DNA of 64,000 nucleotides from positions 1-64,000 of the forward strand of contig CAVMBE010000105.1 of NCBI GenBank assembly GCA_963674455.1, in the 5' to 3' direction. Positions within the stretch are counted from its first letter, which is position 1. Each line of letters begins with the position of its first letter. This DNA is from Lecanosticta acicola (lineage: Eukaryota; Ascomycota; Dothideomycetes; Mycosphaerellales; Mycosphaerellaceae). The notes beneath the pieces were generated by a model, which worked only from the letters and a program-made list of their open reading frames with translations, was not told the DNA's origin and made no database searches. Shown here in pieces: positions 22,399 to 33,855 of the stretch. The position numbers were made by a program, and so were the translations under genes.

Positions 22399-22984
22399 GA
22401 TTGAGGCGGACCAGGTGCAGTCTCTAGAGTATGACGGGATCTGAAAGACCCGCGAGCCCTGGCGTCAGTCTACACTTCGATGTGGAATTGATCTTGGCGT
22501 TACCTCTTCATGGTAGACGGCGTTCCATGAAATGGTGGATTTTCTTCCTTAGTCCTGTGCAGCCATTCGGGAGCTATATTTCATATCAAAATTCGGTCTG
22601 CAGGCTGTTACTCTTTTGGTGATTTCTTCGAGGTTGTCTGACTTGACATGGCCCGATGACGGACGCAGCAGGTTGAACGTGCAGAGGAACTGGAAGTTGT
22701 GATAATGGGGTGTGTGGTGCGCGTGTCGCATCACTAGCGTACGGTTGCTCCCGCGATGCTCTGTGCTCGTGCTTCAACAATGAATGAGGACGGATGCAAC
22801 AAAGAGCAACGCACGACTGCACAATCACTCGCCCTCGAACTGGCACTCTCCAACAACACAAGATCACCAACACTCTACTCCGATATTGAGCGATACTCCG
22901 CAGCATTCCTCCTCACTACGACACGCAGCTTCCTTCTCTCCACCCGCCGCCCGACCCACTCAACATATCATTTCGCTCTAGAAG
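22399..22984. other. TFG1 upstream region
   Basis: No gene supported. The stretch just before 22985 (CA- and CT-rich, with an AGAAG context before the ATG) should be the TFG1 promoter and 5' UTR. A frame open across 22756-23352 is an out-of-frame shadow of the TFG1 N-terminus. Confidence 0.5.
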
Positions 22985-24922
22985 ATGAGCGCGTCGCCCG
23001 CCCCTGCGCCCTCGGGCCCAAACTCGACCACTCCAAATACCGGCGGACCAGCTCCAGTGGTGCGCAGAAAAGCTCCCAAGACCAGCATCTTCAACACCAA
23101 GAAGCCTGTCCGCAAGGCAGCACCCGCTCGACCACCCACTCAACGCTCAGCACCTCCATCTGCCCCAAACCCAGCGCCCGCGCCCCCTACCACTCAGACC
23201 ACAGCGGCGCAGGACGCCGATGGAGAGTGGGACGAATTCCCCATCTTTATCAGGAAGAGCAGTCTGGAGGAAGGCCTGCGGCACCATGCGCTCAAATTGC
23301 GAAGCCGCCTGGACGAGCAGAGCGGCAAGCCAATGGTAGTCGACCCCTATGATGAGAGCCAATTTACACGACCACTGCGGCTTCATCGGCGCTATGCACG
23401 TGACAAGATGGAGACAGGTGAGCAGTCTGAAGCGGATGGGATTGATGACACTGAGCGCGAGGCGTTGTACAAGCGCCGCGCGGAGCGTCAAGCCGAGCGA
23501 GAGGAGAATCAGAAGTTGATAGCCCCGACCGGCGGCGACTCGAGCAAGCCTACCAAGAAAAAGAACCAAAAGAAGGTCGAAGAAGGCAGAGATGAAAGCA
23601 ATCCTGCGCGCCAGAAGAGACAGCAGCTTCGCTATGAGGAAGCGCGCCCATGGCATCTTGAGGACTTTGAGGGGAAGAATATGTGGGCGGGAAGCTACGA
23701 AAGCGCACTCTCCGAGAGCAGTATCATGCTGCGGCTCGATCGGGACGGCTTCCGCATGGTACCCATCGAGAAGTGGTATCAATTCGTACAAACGGGCAAG
23801 GTTAAGAGTGATCTGACCTCGGATGACATCGAGAAGCTTATGAATAAGAAGGTCCGAATGGACAGATGGGGCTTGGGCACTCAAAAAGCGAACGAGGAAG
23901 CTCGCCGGGAGGAAATGCGGCGCGTGGCGGAGCAGCGCAGGATGCGCGACGAAGATGACGAGCCGCGGTTGGAGGACCGCGCTGAGTTTGACGCTGACCG
24001 CGATATGCTCGACATGGACTGGAAGGACGAGTTTCAAGATGATGATGAAGGCGTGCTCATCCAAGGTGACGAAGGCGAAGATGAGAAGGAAATAGAGCAA
24101 AAGCTTTGGATGGAGATGCGTGCAGCTGGCCTGGGCGGTACGGGTGTGAAAGAAGAGGATTTAGACCCAGAGGAGGAGGAGCGCCAGAAGCAGATTGCTG
24201 AGGAGGAAGAGAAGAAGAAAGCGCGTAGACTGCGCAAGCAGCTGAAGAAGCGCGAGCACAGGGGCGAATATGAGTCTGATTCGGACGATCTCGACTCTGA
24301 CACCGAGGAGGAGGAAGACGAAGAGAAGAAGAAGGAGGAGGCCGCCAAGGCTGCTCTTCCGAACGGCGATAAGTCTGGTGCCTCATCGCGTGGAACGAAT
24401 ACGCCGTCTGGACGACCAGAGAAGCGGCCAAATCCAGATCTCTCGGATGCTAGCGGCAACGAGTCCAGCCGCAAGAAAGCGAAACTGAATGGCAGCGCTG
24501 GTTTGGGCAAGGCACACGGAGGCGCTCGCTCGCTTTCTCCCGATGCTGCCAAGACGAAGCCTCGTTCGACCGGCGGTTCCGGCAGTGGCAGTGACACTGA
24601 CACCTCCCGCCCTGGCCGTCCTAAGCTGAAGCTCAGGAACAGCCCGCCATCTGGTAACACGCCAAATGGCTCTCGCGCAGCTTCGCCAGCCGCCTCCGGC
24701 AGTCGCGCACAGAGCCCTAACACGAACGGGGCTACAAAATCGGCTTTTCCAACTATCGAAGAAGTCAAAGCTGCGATTCCACCGACGGGTATCGAGATCA
24801 AGGCTCTCGTTGGCCTCTTCAAGGCGAAGGTTGGTAACCGGTCTGCCGAGTTCATTGCGCTGGTCAAGTCTGCTGGCGTTCAGGACAAGAGAGCCCCCGG
24901 CCGGATTTTGCCCAAGGCGTAG
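22985..24922 (+). CDS. TFG1: TFIIF alpha subunit (RAP74/Tfg1)
   Basis: Large subunit of the general transcription factor TFIIF, which binds RNA polymerase II with Tfg2 and supports initiation and start-site selection. Single exon, 645 residues, within the fungal range. An Ala/Pro-rich N-terminus leads to the RAP74 N-terminal fold: DGEWDEFPIFIRKSSLEEGLRHH, then ARPWHLEDFEGKNMWAGSYE near residues 220-240 and FRMVPIEKWYQFV near 256-268, the region that dimerises with the beta subunit. The middle is acidic and coiled (EEEERQKQIAEEEEKKK). The 430-580 part is Ser/Pro-rich and disordered. The C-terminus (PTIEEVKAAIPPTGIEIKALVGLFKAKVG...) is the winged-helix domain that contacts the Fcp1 phosphatase. 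Nothing is broken. Confidence 0.94.
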   Translation: MSASPAPAPSGPNSTTPNTGGPAPVVRRKAPKTSIFNTKKPVRKAAPARPPTQRSAPPSAPNPAPAPPTTQTTAAQDADGEWDEFPIFIRKSSLEEGLRHHALKLRSRLDEQSGKPMVVDPYDESQFTRPLRLHRRYARDKMETGEQSEADGIDDTEREALYKRRAERQAEREENQKLIAPTGGDSSKPTKKKNQKKVEEGRDESNPARQKRQQLRYEEARPWHLEDFEGKNMWAGSYESALSESSIMLRLDRDGFRMVPIEKWYQFVQTGKVKSDLTSDDIEKLMNKKVRMDRWGLGTQKANEEARREEMRRVAEQRRMRDEDDEPRLEDRAEFDADRDMLDMDWKDEFQDDDEGVLIQGDEGEDEKEIEQKLWMEMRAAGLGGTGVKEEDLDPEEEERQKQIAEEEEKKKARRLRKQLKKREHRGEYESDSDDLDSDTEEEEDEEKKKEEAAKAALPNGDKSGASSRGTNTPSGRPEKRPNPDLSDASGNESSRKKAKLNGSAGLGKAHGGARSLSPDAAKTKPRSTGGSGSGSDTDTSRPGRPKLKLRNSPPSGNTPNGSRAASPAASGSRAQSPNTNGATKSAFPTIEEVKAAIPPTGIEIKALVGLFKAKVGNRSAEFIALVKSAGVQDKRAPGRILPKA

Positions 24923-26703
24923 AATGCTGCAAGGTCCTATGGCTTCAATTCTTCTACTACGATCCAGAAAGGGCCGGAGAAGATTCGCTAGCATGCGTGT
25001 CAGCATATAGACGAACGTGCAGTTGATGTGTCGATGGCCACAGTTTGGGCGTCTAGAAGTACAGACTTGAGCAGGATACCCCGAGAATGCCATCATGATA
25101 CCACACGCCCCTTTCCCTTATTCCTTTGTTATAAGCCTCTGTGCTCTGAAAAGCAAGCTTCAACCCCTCAGGTATCAACGTACAGGATGCTGCCAAGATC
25201 GCGGCTTCGCTGTCTGCCCACTGATCGATGCAGGTCCAAGTTCCCTCGGGACGTCCTCTCGCCCCACTGCGCACGACTTCGCGACAGCACTCGGCCTCCA
25301 CGTGGCCTCTCGTCAGGCTTCCGTTCCGAGACTCAAGCTCTCTGCCTTTCCGTCATCACAGCCTCGCACGCGGAGGAAGAGTCCCTGGAACCAAAGCGTC
25401 GTGCTACGCAGCTCAAACATGCCATACTACCAAAGTGCTCAGCTTGTAAACGAGCGACGGAGCCGTTCGAGTAGAGGCCCGATGCGAAGGTGCCGCTTGC
25501 GCTCAACCGTGCTTAAGCACAGCTTAAGCATTACTCCATATTTTGGGCTGCTTACTTGTTCCGGCGTTTCAAAAGTTCAGATGCTTGGATGCTTCGTATT
25601 CTGCCACGAAGATCCGGTGACACAACATGAGCTTGGAATGGCTAAGTCCTATTCACCCGCGCAAGTTCCTTCCGACGAGCGTCATTGTCCTGGTTCTGTG
25701 GAGGCAGGAACTGAGTGCATCTGTGCATGGTCTGGAAATAGTCAGCCTCCCCGCAGTGTGTCACCTATGGGCTGACATGTGTCCGCATCACAGGTCGATC
25801 GAGTTCCTGGCGATGTTAGAGGACTTTCATGCCATTCAGAGGCCGACACTGATGAAAAGAGCAGATTCAGCTAAGCCCTCGTATCCAGAGATCGATCTGG
25901 GCGTTTTCAGTGACTGAGAGGTGGAATACATCTCCTATACCAGCTGGCATCGGCGTCGCGGTCTCTCGGGACCTTCACTTGCAAGAAAACCGGACCTGGT
26001 GTTTGCTCCGCCTATGACACGACAGGCAAGCCAAAAGGCTTACGACGTGCAGACGTGGAACATTTCCACGAATATGCAGGCCGATAAAGTGACACCCGAT
26101 TCCACCAACTAGCCACCAGAGCACAGCTCTTTCAGGACAGCAGAAGTCTCCGGTGTCCTCAGGCACGAGCAGCTGTCGTACAACGCTTGCTAGTTCGTTC
26201 TCTTCGAAAACCTGAAGAAGCCCGTCGTCATTCAATACGAGCTTCGAGGCTTCCGACTTGCAGCTTTGCCAATTGGACTGGTTCCCGATGCAGGTGTCGC
26301 AGTATGACTGCAGGAGCATTTCAACAAAGAACGCGTCCCCCAGTTGGTTGATCCGAAGAGAGATGAGGAAGATGTCGGTGGTGGGGATTTTGAAACGGCC
26401 GATGGGCAAGGATTGTTGGTTGCAGTTGGGGAGCCGAAGGATTCTCTCGTGCGTCTCGTTAGGTCCCCGGCCACTGGATTTTCGCGTGACCCTGTGTTCG
26501 TCATGTTGGCGTTGCTAGGAGCTTGAGATGGTTAAATGCTGGTAGGTCTGGCGCGTTGTCTGCGAGATGGTAGAAGCAAGGAAGTCCCTATCAGTTCATT
26601 TAAAGTTTGTTCTTAAGTACGTTCTTCTCTTCATGTTTTATCGATTAATTTTGGCCGCTGACATTGTTTTCATAGCTTTGCCTTATCGTTCGCTTGGATC
26701 AAC
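24923..26703. other. 1.8-kb intergenic region without a firm gene
   Basis: I cannot support a gene. The best candidate is a minus-strand frame from about 26450 to 25975 (…RFKIPTTDIFLISLRINQLG… and …LLQVFEENELASVVRQLL…) with protein-like composition. It has no ATG near its beginning and no recognised family, so it may be a gene fragment. Plus-strand frames at 25095-25917 show nothing familiar. The last 150 bases are AT-richer and should be the promoter of the secreted protein at 26704. Confidence 0.45.
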
Positions 26704-27219
26704 ATGCCATTCAGTGTCAATACCATGACCGCCCTGGCGGCTTTTTGCTTGCTTTTCATCTCGCCCATCGCCGCGTCTCCAGTCGTCCAGGCCCGAGCCG
26801 TTCAGGTTTATGTCTACATGGCCCCGACTCCGGTGGTACCTGCGGCCACTTCAGCTGCCCTCAATGTCTCATGCCCTACGTCAATTCTTACGGCCAAGGG
26901 AGATTGTCCTTCGGGTTGCACAGCGGTGAGTCAATCGGCACACGCGGCATACATACAAAGTCCCTGATGTTTTCTCAATAGGCTCCAGTCGCAGGCATGG
27001 TCGGCATAGCGACCGACTCCTGGTCTTGCGAAACAGCCACTCCTGTGACATCTTGGACGTCAGTTACGTCGACTTCGACTTGTTCCGCTGGCTCTGTAGG
27101 TCCCTTTGCTCGTGCAGCGCATGAAGGCAACGGTGCTAATGTTTCTGCTGCAGACTGTCAAGACTTATACTATGTACGGAGGAGCGACAAAGCTTGGATG
27201 CCACTCGACAGTCTCGTAG
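26704..27219 (+). CDS. Small secreted six-cysteine protein
   Basis: No family recognised. CDS = join(26704..26925, 26982..27095, 27154..27219), 133 residues. A hydrophobic signal peptide (TALAAFCLLFISPIAASP) is followed by a possible pro-region ending VQARA. The mature part has six cysteines (SCPTS, DCPSGC, WSCET, STCSA, LGCHS), is Thr/Ser-rich and ends without a GPI or membrane segment. Both introns are short (56 and 58 nt) and phase 0, with TGCTAAT or CTGAT branch-like sites. Without splicing each exon runs into a stop soon after, which supports the model. Size, secretion and Cys content fit an effector-like or cell-surface protein, but function is unknown. Expression evidence would decide whether it is used. 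Confidence 0.65.
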
Positions 27220-27850
27220 TCTGGGGTTGTGGGATTGTCAGGTGTGTACGAATGATGAACAATAGGGATGTGGAGTATGTACAATCATATGAGGCATGGG
27301 CCGAGGAGCAAAAGCAAAAGAGCCTGAGTCTTTCGACAACACCGCATGTGCGATACTGTTCGTTTGGAAGCGGTATTGTTCGTTTTGCATCGAGAATGTG
27401 ACGGATTGATAGACCATGGCTCTTCTCTTGGTAGTGATCCCATACCAAAGCAATCTTTCTACGTCTCGTTCTCCCTGCTAGTACAGTGCCACGAGATACA
27501 GTCACAAGCCCCATTGCCTTCGTCGAGAACGTAATGCCATCCCTTAAGGCGCTCGGAGTGAATATGGAGGAGGTGTAGTTGCTTAGAGTTCGAGCATGTG
27601 TCAGGGATGCCATAGAATGGTGTTTAGCCGGGAATCTGCCGAGCAAAAGCTTAAATCCGAAACCTGACCAAATTCGCCGGCACGAAGCCATCACCGTTAC
27701 TGTCGCCAACATCAACTTCACGCACCTCTTCACTTCTTTGCGGCGGGCGCGCTGGCGTTTGGGGAGTTGCTTGTGCATTGCCGGCGTTTTGGAGTCGATC
27801 AAGTCAATGGCATCGAAGAAGCGCGTTTGACACGAGAGCACAACAGCAAG
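27220..27850. other. Upstream region of the Cid1-like gene
   Basis: No gene supported; an in-frame 28-codon extension upstream of 27851 lacks an ATG. Confidence 0.45.
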
Positions 27851-30409
27851 ATGGACGGTCGCGCGCCCAATCAGCCGCCGGCCAACTTCGAGGATCAATT
27901 CAGGTATGAAGTCAATACTTTCGAATGCAATATTCCACTCCGCGGATCTCTTTGGAGATACTGACTCGGCAGCAGGCAAATGGTCTTAAACAGTCCATCA
28001 GAAAACACTCCACGAGTGCGCCTTCCGCCCCCTAACTACGGACCCAACTACGTTCAGCCACAGCCCATACAGCCGCAATACGATGGCTCTCCTGCGTATT
28101 GCGCTCCGGCTATGCCACAGTATCCGAGACGTGGACTGCCTGTTCAGCGACGACATATTGCACCAGACCCAATGCAAGGCCCAGACCAGCCACCGCCACA
28201 ACCACTGCCGCATGCCATGCCACCATACATACGACCTCGCGGCAATGCGCATCTAGGAGCACCACAAAATATGCATCAAACTAACCAGCTTCATTATCAG
28301 CAGCTACATTACCGCGGCCGTCCCGGGCATGCGAGAGGTGCCGGCCGAGGAGGTCCTGGACAGAGACAGCAGCGGCAACAGCAGGTTCAACTCGATCCGA
28401 ACGCTTTCGCACGCGGTGGACGTGTACAGGGCCAAGTCCGGCCGCATCTGTTCGAGCCCAATGCTCAACTCCAAGACCCAAACTTCACGTACAATGATCA
28501 GCGCGAACTGCAGAATCAATATCTCCAGGATACTGTCCAGAAGGTGGTTCCTCCCGTAGAGATGAGCCAAGCCGAGCGTGGTTCGAAGGAGACATTCCAA
28601 GAAACCCTTCAGAAGCTCTGTCATGAGCTGTGCGAAGAGAACCCAAAGCTGCCGAAGGTCCAACTTGAATGCTTTGGTTCGTTTGCCAGCGGCTTCGCCT
28701 CCACAGGCTCGGATATGGATCTTGCCCTTGTCGTACAAGATCAGTCATCTACCGAAGCGGTGTTCTCTATGCTCGAAGATGATCTTCCACGCTCGCTCGA
28801 GAAGAAGCTACTACAGGCCGGCCACGGCGCACGCTTGCTGACGAGAACGCGAGTACCTATCATCAAGGTCTGTCAGAGCCCTGGTGCAAGTTTTCTGGAT
28901 AAGCTGGTTGTCGAGCGCGAGAGATGGGAATCCCTTCCTATTGAGAAGAAGTACCCCCATCTCTACCCGGAAGGCGACGATGACGGCGAGGACGCCCCTC
29001 AGTCTACCGGAGGCGCGCGGGTGGAAGCTGCTGTGACATCAGCTGCTGTACAGGGCGTCGTTGCGGACGCCTCAATTATTGAGACAAAGGACACTGTGAC
29101 GAAAGAGAGCACACTCCGGGAAATATCGACAGGCACTTCAGAAACAGCACTGGAGACGGCGCACATCGTCACCACGAACACTGATACTTCTAATCACGTG
29201 AAGCAAAAGCGCGATTACAACAACACCTGGACACGCGAGAGGAAGCCGGGTCCCCTCGACTTTCCAAAAGATGGCGTTGGCATTCAATGCGACATCAACT
29301 TCTTTAATCCACTTGGCCTTCACAATACGCAGATGCTGCGTTGCTACTCTCTGTGTGACCCACGAGTACGTCCCATGGTGTTATTCGTGAAGTCCTGGGC
29401 AAAGCTTCGGAAGATAAACAGCTCCTATTCTGGCACACTTTCTAGCTACGGCTTCGTGCTCATGGTACTGCACTACTTGATGAATGTCGCACGGCCTCCG
29501 GTCATTCCGAATTTACAGCATTCCTGGCGTCCTGACCGGCGATGCACTCCTCGAGGTGCCAACAAGGTCGAAGTCGACGGTTGGGACGTTGACTTCTGGC
29601 GGAACGAGGATGAGATCAAGAGCGCATTTCAAATGGGCCAGATGAGTTCCAACCAAGAGTCTGTCGGATCACTATTGGTCGGCTTTTTTCAGTACTTCTC
29701 TGCTCAGATGCGCGGAGCACAGTTCAGATGGACGACAGAAGTACTTTCCTTACGCACTGAGGGTGGCATACTCACCAAGACATCCAAAGGCTGGGTCAAG
29801 GCTACTACTGAGGAGAGCGGAGGCAAGAAGGTGCAGTATCGCTATCTGTTCTGCATTGAAGATCCATTCGAGTTGGCGCACAATGTTGCAAGAACTGTCA
29901 CCCATAACGGTATTGTCGCCATTCGGGACGAATTCAGGAGAGCCTACCGGATTCTCCTCCACGTTGGACAAGGACGTCCATCGCAAGAAGGTGAGCTTTT
30001 CGCTGAACTTGTCGAAGCAGAACAGCCCGTTGAAACATCGGACGGACTCAAGCCTCTGGAAGCCACGGCAGATGCTAGTAAGTGGCGACCGGACAATTCT
30101 GCCACGAAGCCGATTCTTGAGACGAAGCAGGACATAGCGCAGCGGCAGAAGCCCACCGACCGTGGGCAAGGCAAAGCGCGTGCAGACCTACCAAAGCAAG
30201 ATGCGAAGGCGATCGACGTTGGAGATCAGGAAGCATTCCCATCGCTCAGCGCTGCGTCTGCCCCCAGGAAGCGGCAAAAGGAGAAAGACATGTCGTCCAT
30301 CGATGGCAAGAAAGCTCAGGCGTACTTGGAGGAATACCGGCGGAAGAAAGCTGAAGCTGAGGCGGAGCAGACCGCAAACCAGTCCGCTGAATGGGTACTG
30401 CACGATTGA
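27851..30409 (+). CDS. Non-canonical poly(A)/poly(U) polymerase, Cid1/Cid13 type
   Basis: Nucleotidyltransferase of the DNA polymerase beta superfamily that adds nucleotides to RNA 3' ends in RNA turnover. CDS = join(27851..27903, 27976..30409), 828 residues, with a 72-nt phase-2 intron. The N-terminal 160 residues are Pro/Gln/Arg-rich with RGG-like patches (GRPGHARGAGRGG). The catalytic motif CFGSFASGFASTGSDMD gives metal ligands D264 and D266, with the third Asp in GIQCDINF (D457). The PAP-associated helix region follows (LRCYSLCDPRVRPMVLFVKSW, SYGFVLMVLHYL), then NQESVGSLLVGFFQYFS and the C-terminal YLFCIEDPFELAHNVARTVT typical of Cid1/Cid13. A long Thr/Ala-rich insertion (about 350-430) separates the two catalytic blocks. 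The tail is disordered. Whether it prefers A or U cannot be told by eye. Confidence 0.9.
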
Positions 30410-31669
30410 CGAGAAGACTGATGAGACGAAGAAGTGATGGACGGAGGAATATGCGAGAACCGGTACAGCTGGCGACTGAGCGCTCAATCGCTGTGGGCTG
30501 TAATGTCTAGTCTGTATCGCCTCGAACAGTGACGGCACTCCCATACTTAATTCTTTCAAGGCCCAGTGGTAATCTGTGAAATCGTAGAAGTCGCGTACTG
30601 TCGCGAACCTGAACCCGAATTTCCATTGAATTCTCGTCCAACCCGAGATGCGAATCGCTGGACTTTCTTCGATCGATAATAGCCCGACCGGCGGGTCGCC
30701 TTGCACAAATCCAAGGTCCTGGCATGACTCCATCTTCTAAGTTCGCAGGTATGAGATATAGACCAGAGGACCCTTTTCACTCTCAAGCTCACCCCTTCCC
30801 TTCGTCACTACCCAGTCCCTCTTAGGCACTACAATGCATATCAAGGCCCTTACCCACCGACGCTATTCCCCTCATCACCGTGCGCGTTGAAGGCCATCGA
30901 TCCCGACGCCCAATCCTGCTGCATCACCAGTCAGTACTTCACTACATTCTGCTTTAGAGATTTAGGTTGGAGTGCCGTTTAACAGAGGAGGAGGCTGCTG
31001 CAGGATGTGGAGACGGATGTCGAGAAATGCGTGAGTTTACACCAACTTCATATGCATTTTGGACTCCCGATGCTTCGTAGCCTCTCGGACCTGTACTTCA
31101 GCAAGTGGGTGAGTACTTTGAGACTTCTGACCACAACACCCATTTGAAGGTTTTTGTACGACCAGATGGAAAGGCGATGTGCTGTTCTGGGAAGTGATCA
31201 TTTCATTTTGATGATCTAGTCAATCGGAATAACATTGGCGGAAATGCACGGACGTTCTGATCAGATGCGAGATGAGGGCCCGAGATCATGCATCAATTAG
31301 GAATTCCTTCATGTGTCCTCGTGGGCTCTGAAGAGCATCACAGACGTTGGTGGTAGCGGAGTGTCGCGACGCGAATGGAGGAAGAATGATCAGGCTTCTA
31401 ATTCCGTCTCAGAAATGGCGACACCTCTCTCATTACACTGCATTACAGCATTTCCCATATCGGGGGTTATATCGACGGCCGCTGCCGCTGATATCGCGCT
31501 GTCCAATTGGCCATGGCCAATTGCCTTTGCTTCCTTTCGATCCCTTAAACCTCACCCCATCACCATCAAGCATCTCTTCGTTCAGTCATCTCAATCTGGC
31601 TAAAAGTCTGGTCTCGACGCACTGTTGCAGCCATCGCGGTGGACTGGTGAATGTCTGAGACGTGCAAGC
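30410..31669. other. Intergenic, no gene seen
   Basis: The stretch holds the 3' flank of the Cid1-like gene and the promoter of the cold-shock-like gene. A minus-strand frame at 30188-30733 begins with an ATG and reads well for about 75 codons, but its second half is antisense to the Cid1-like C-terminus. A nine-codon upstream ORF starts at 31651, just ahead of the next gene. Confidence 0.45.
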
Positions 31670-32354
31670 ATGGCTAGCGCGAGCGGTCTGTGGCATGAAG
31701 CCTCGCAATGGCTATCGGGACGAACTTCGCAGACAATACAATCACCGGCGAATTATACGCGCCAGTTTACAACGGCAATGGCCAAGCACGACATGGAGAA
31801 AGATGCCGCGAGAGGGATTGGTGCTCTGATTGGATTTACTACGTGCGTACAGCTTACTAAAGTTTGACCTGCCCTTCTGATTTGTTGACAGTGGCGCTGC
31901 TACCGTCTTCTTGTTGATGGACATGTTGAAGAAGAAGAAGAAGAAGAAGACCACAAACTATTATCTGAGCGGGAAAGAGGGCACCATCAGGGCGTTCGAT
32001 GCCGCTTCTGGGGTCGGCTTTATCATGCCTTCGGATGGCGGCCGCCAAATTTGCTTCCTTCATGAGGCGGTGGAGAATCCCACTGCGCGAATATGCTCAG
32101 GTCAGCTTGTGACATATCGTGACCTGGTGCACGAAACGGGTCGTGTCAATGCAAAGACTGTTAGGGTCTTGGGCAAAGCAAGTGCAAAGCGCGTGGACGA
32201 ATTTGACATGGCAGTCGGGACGCTTGTACTCGTAATGGGCGGAGTGTGGTGGTTCTGCAAAAGCTCGTGGCCTCGCCGGATCGTTGGAGGGCTGCCTTTG
32301 TGGAGCCTGAAAGATTTACTGCCCAGTCTCGAAACGACTTACCACGATGTTTGA
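31670..32354 (+). CDS. Membrane protein with a cold-shock-like domain between two TM helices
   Basis: CDS = join(31670..31842, 31892..32354), 211 residues. The 49-nt intron (GTGCGT, branch TTACTAA) is phase 2. Residues 50-70 form a Gly-rich hydrophobic segment ending MDML, followed directly by seven lysines. Residues 86-152 then read like a cold-shock OB fold: GTIRAFDAASGVGFIMPSDGG, FLHEAV, SGQLVTY and a Gly-Arg-x-Asn-Ala-x-x-V close. The RNP1-like aromatic positions are only partly kept. A second helix follows at 164-180 (VGTLVLVMGGVWWF) with basic residues after it. The N-terminal 40 residues are Ser/Thr/Arg-containing with few acids, compatible with mitochondrial targeting. I know no named family with this arrangement. 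The protein model is well supported; RNA or DNA binding is inference. Confidence 0.6.
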
Positions 32355-33855
32355 CACTTCCTAGAATAGCAGAGGCCGTCGTTTGGCCAACCGTATGGCT
32401 TCAAGCGACGTCGTCTTGAGATGAGAAAGTCAGGACACGCAAGATGAGTCTTCACTCCGGCCACGGAACCCCGTTCAAAAGCCGCAGGTTTTCGCTCGTC
32501 TGTCGAAAATATTATGCATGCTTGCGAGTAGCCAAGGAAAGAGAAGCCAGTAAAGAGAAGCCAGTAAGGAGAAGCCAGTAAAAAGACAGACGCCTATTCC
32601 AACCCAATGTCATGCCAAGCCTGTACAGCTCAGTCGCAGCAACTCGGTGGCATTCGACACTCAGTGTTCCACCCACAGCAGAAGATGCATCGCTATTCAC
32701 GCTTGCACTGGTCGCTACCCAAATCTTGAATGCAGGCCGTAACATCGCCTGCCTGCTCCCCCGACTGATGCGGTCCGTACCAGAGAAATTTGTGGACTTG
32801 GTCTTGTTGAGTCAGGTCTTTCACGGTGGGCAGGAGTCCCCAAGTATTCGAAAAGGCTACATAGAGTCCTAACGGAACGCTGGAAGGCTGTCAGCTCCAT
32901 TGTAGAACAATGAAACTATAGAGCGACTCCCTGCTCGAGTCAATTTAGCTTCGACATATCGCGAATGAAAACCGCGAACGTTTGGACTTCGGGGCACTGG
33001 TAGCAAGTATTCGAGCCGCATTCGGCCTCCTGGATGTCCGGCGATGATTCACAAGGTTTACCGGAATCTCCTTAGTGACCAGACTCTCGTTTAGGAGTAT
33101 AAGCATGAATGTCTGTATGCCTCTTGAAGTCGGCTTCGTTGTGGCACACTGATGCTTTCATCCCCGAAGGAACCATGGGCAGCGGCAGCGGTGGTGCAGA
33201 TCGTGCTTAGGCGAAGAAGGCGGCGTGCGGCGCACTGCGCATGCTGGGCAAGGCTGGTTTCGTATGCTTCCCAGGCAGTGTCGTTGTGAGAGCTTTGACT
33301 AACAAAGAAGGTTCATGGCCCGGCTATCTATATAAGGTTTTGAGGTGTTTTTATATCCCCTCTGCTTGGCTGCCAAGACCAGAGTTTTTCACACTTAGGC
33401 ATAATACCACTTTAGCAAGTGTGGTGTAATTCCTTGGCATGCAGGCCAAGGATCTCACAACGGGAGGTGAAGGTTTCTTCCATCCCGACATCCTCCATTA
33501 CCACTACATTACCTACCAACTACATCTTCAGCCTTCGAAGATTGAACTTTCCAGCGATGGCATCGACATGGACATCAGCGGGACATGGACTTTCGAACAG
33601 GTTGGAATCGGCGAACGACACGGCGTGCCACGGCCAAGCACGCCGGTGGATTCCTCTGTAACATTGGTCCACATTGCAACGAAGCAGTCATATAGCCGAC
33701 GAGCTTTGAGTATTGAGATGGAGATGCGATGGGTACGATGAGAACTGATATGGAAGCTGGAGCCATCTGCTACATACGCAACATGCCTTGTCCTCACCAC
33801 ACCAACACTCCGCCCCCGTGTCTGCCTGTTGACAGAGCACGTTCACAGTCCAAAA
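32355..33855. other. Intergenic, no firm gene
   Basis: No family recognised. An ATG-started frame of 100 codons at 33439-33741 (+) has fairly protein-like composition but no other support. Three 14-bp repeats lie at 32541-32582. Confidence 0.45.
32541..32582. repeat. Three 14-bp direct repeats
   Basis: GAGAAGCCAGTAAA occurs three times head-to-tail, the middle copy ending AAG. It lies between the cold-shock-like gene and the E2 gene and overlaps no supported CDS. Confidence 0.8.

Noticed and set aside
22756..23352. 198-codon plus-strand frame before TFG1
   Set aside because: Second half is an out-of-frame reading of the TFG1 N-terminus; low-complexity Ser/Thr composition.
25975..26450. Minus-strand frame with protein-like segments (LLQVFEENELASVVRQLL)
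   Set aside because: No ATG near the start, no signal peptide, no known family; left as a possible fragment.
27170..27979. 269-codon minus-strand frame
   Set aside because: Overlaps the end of the secreted-protein gene and the Cid1-like start on the opposite strand, and shows no family features.
30188..30733. 181-codon ATG-started minus-strand frame
   Set aside because: About two-fifths is antisense to the Cid1-like gene; no family recognised.
33439..33741. 100-codon plus-strand frame starting MQAKDLTTGG
   Set aside because: Only composition supports it; no homology, splice or neighbour evidence.
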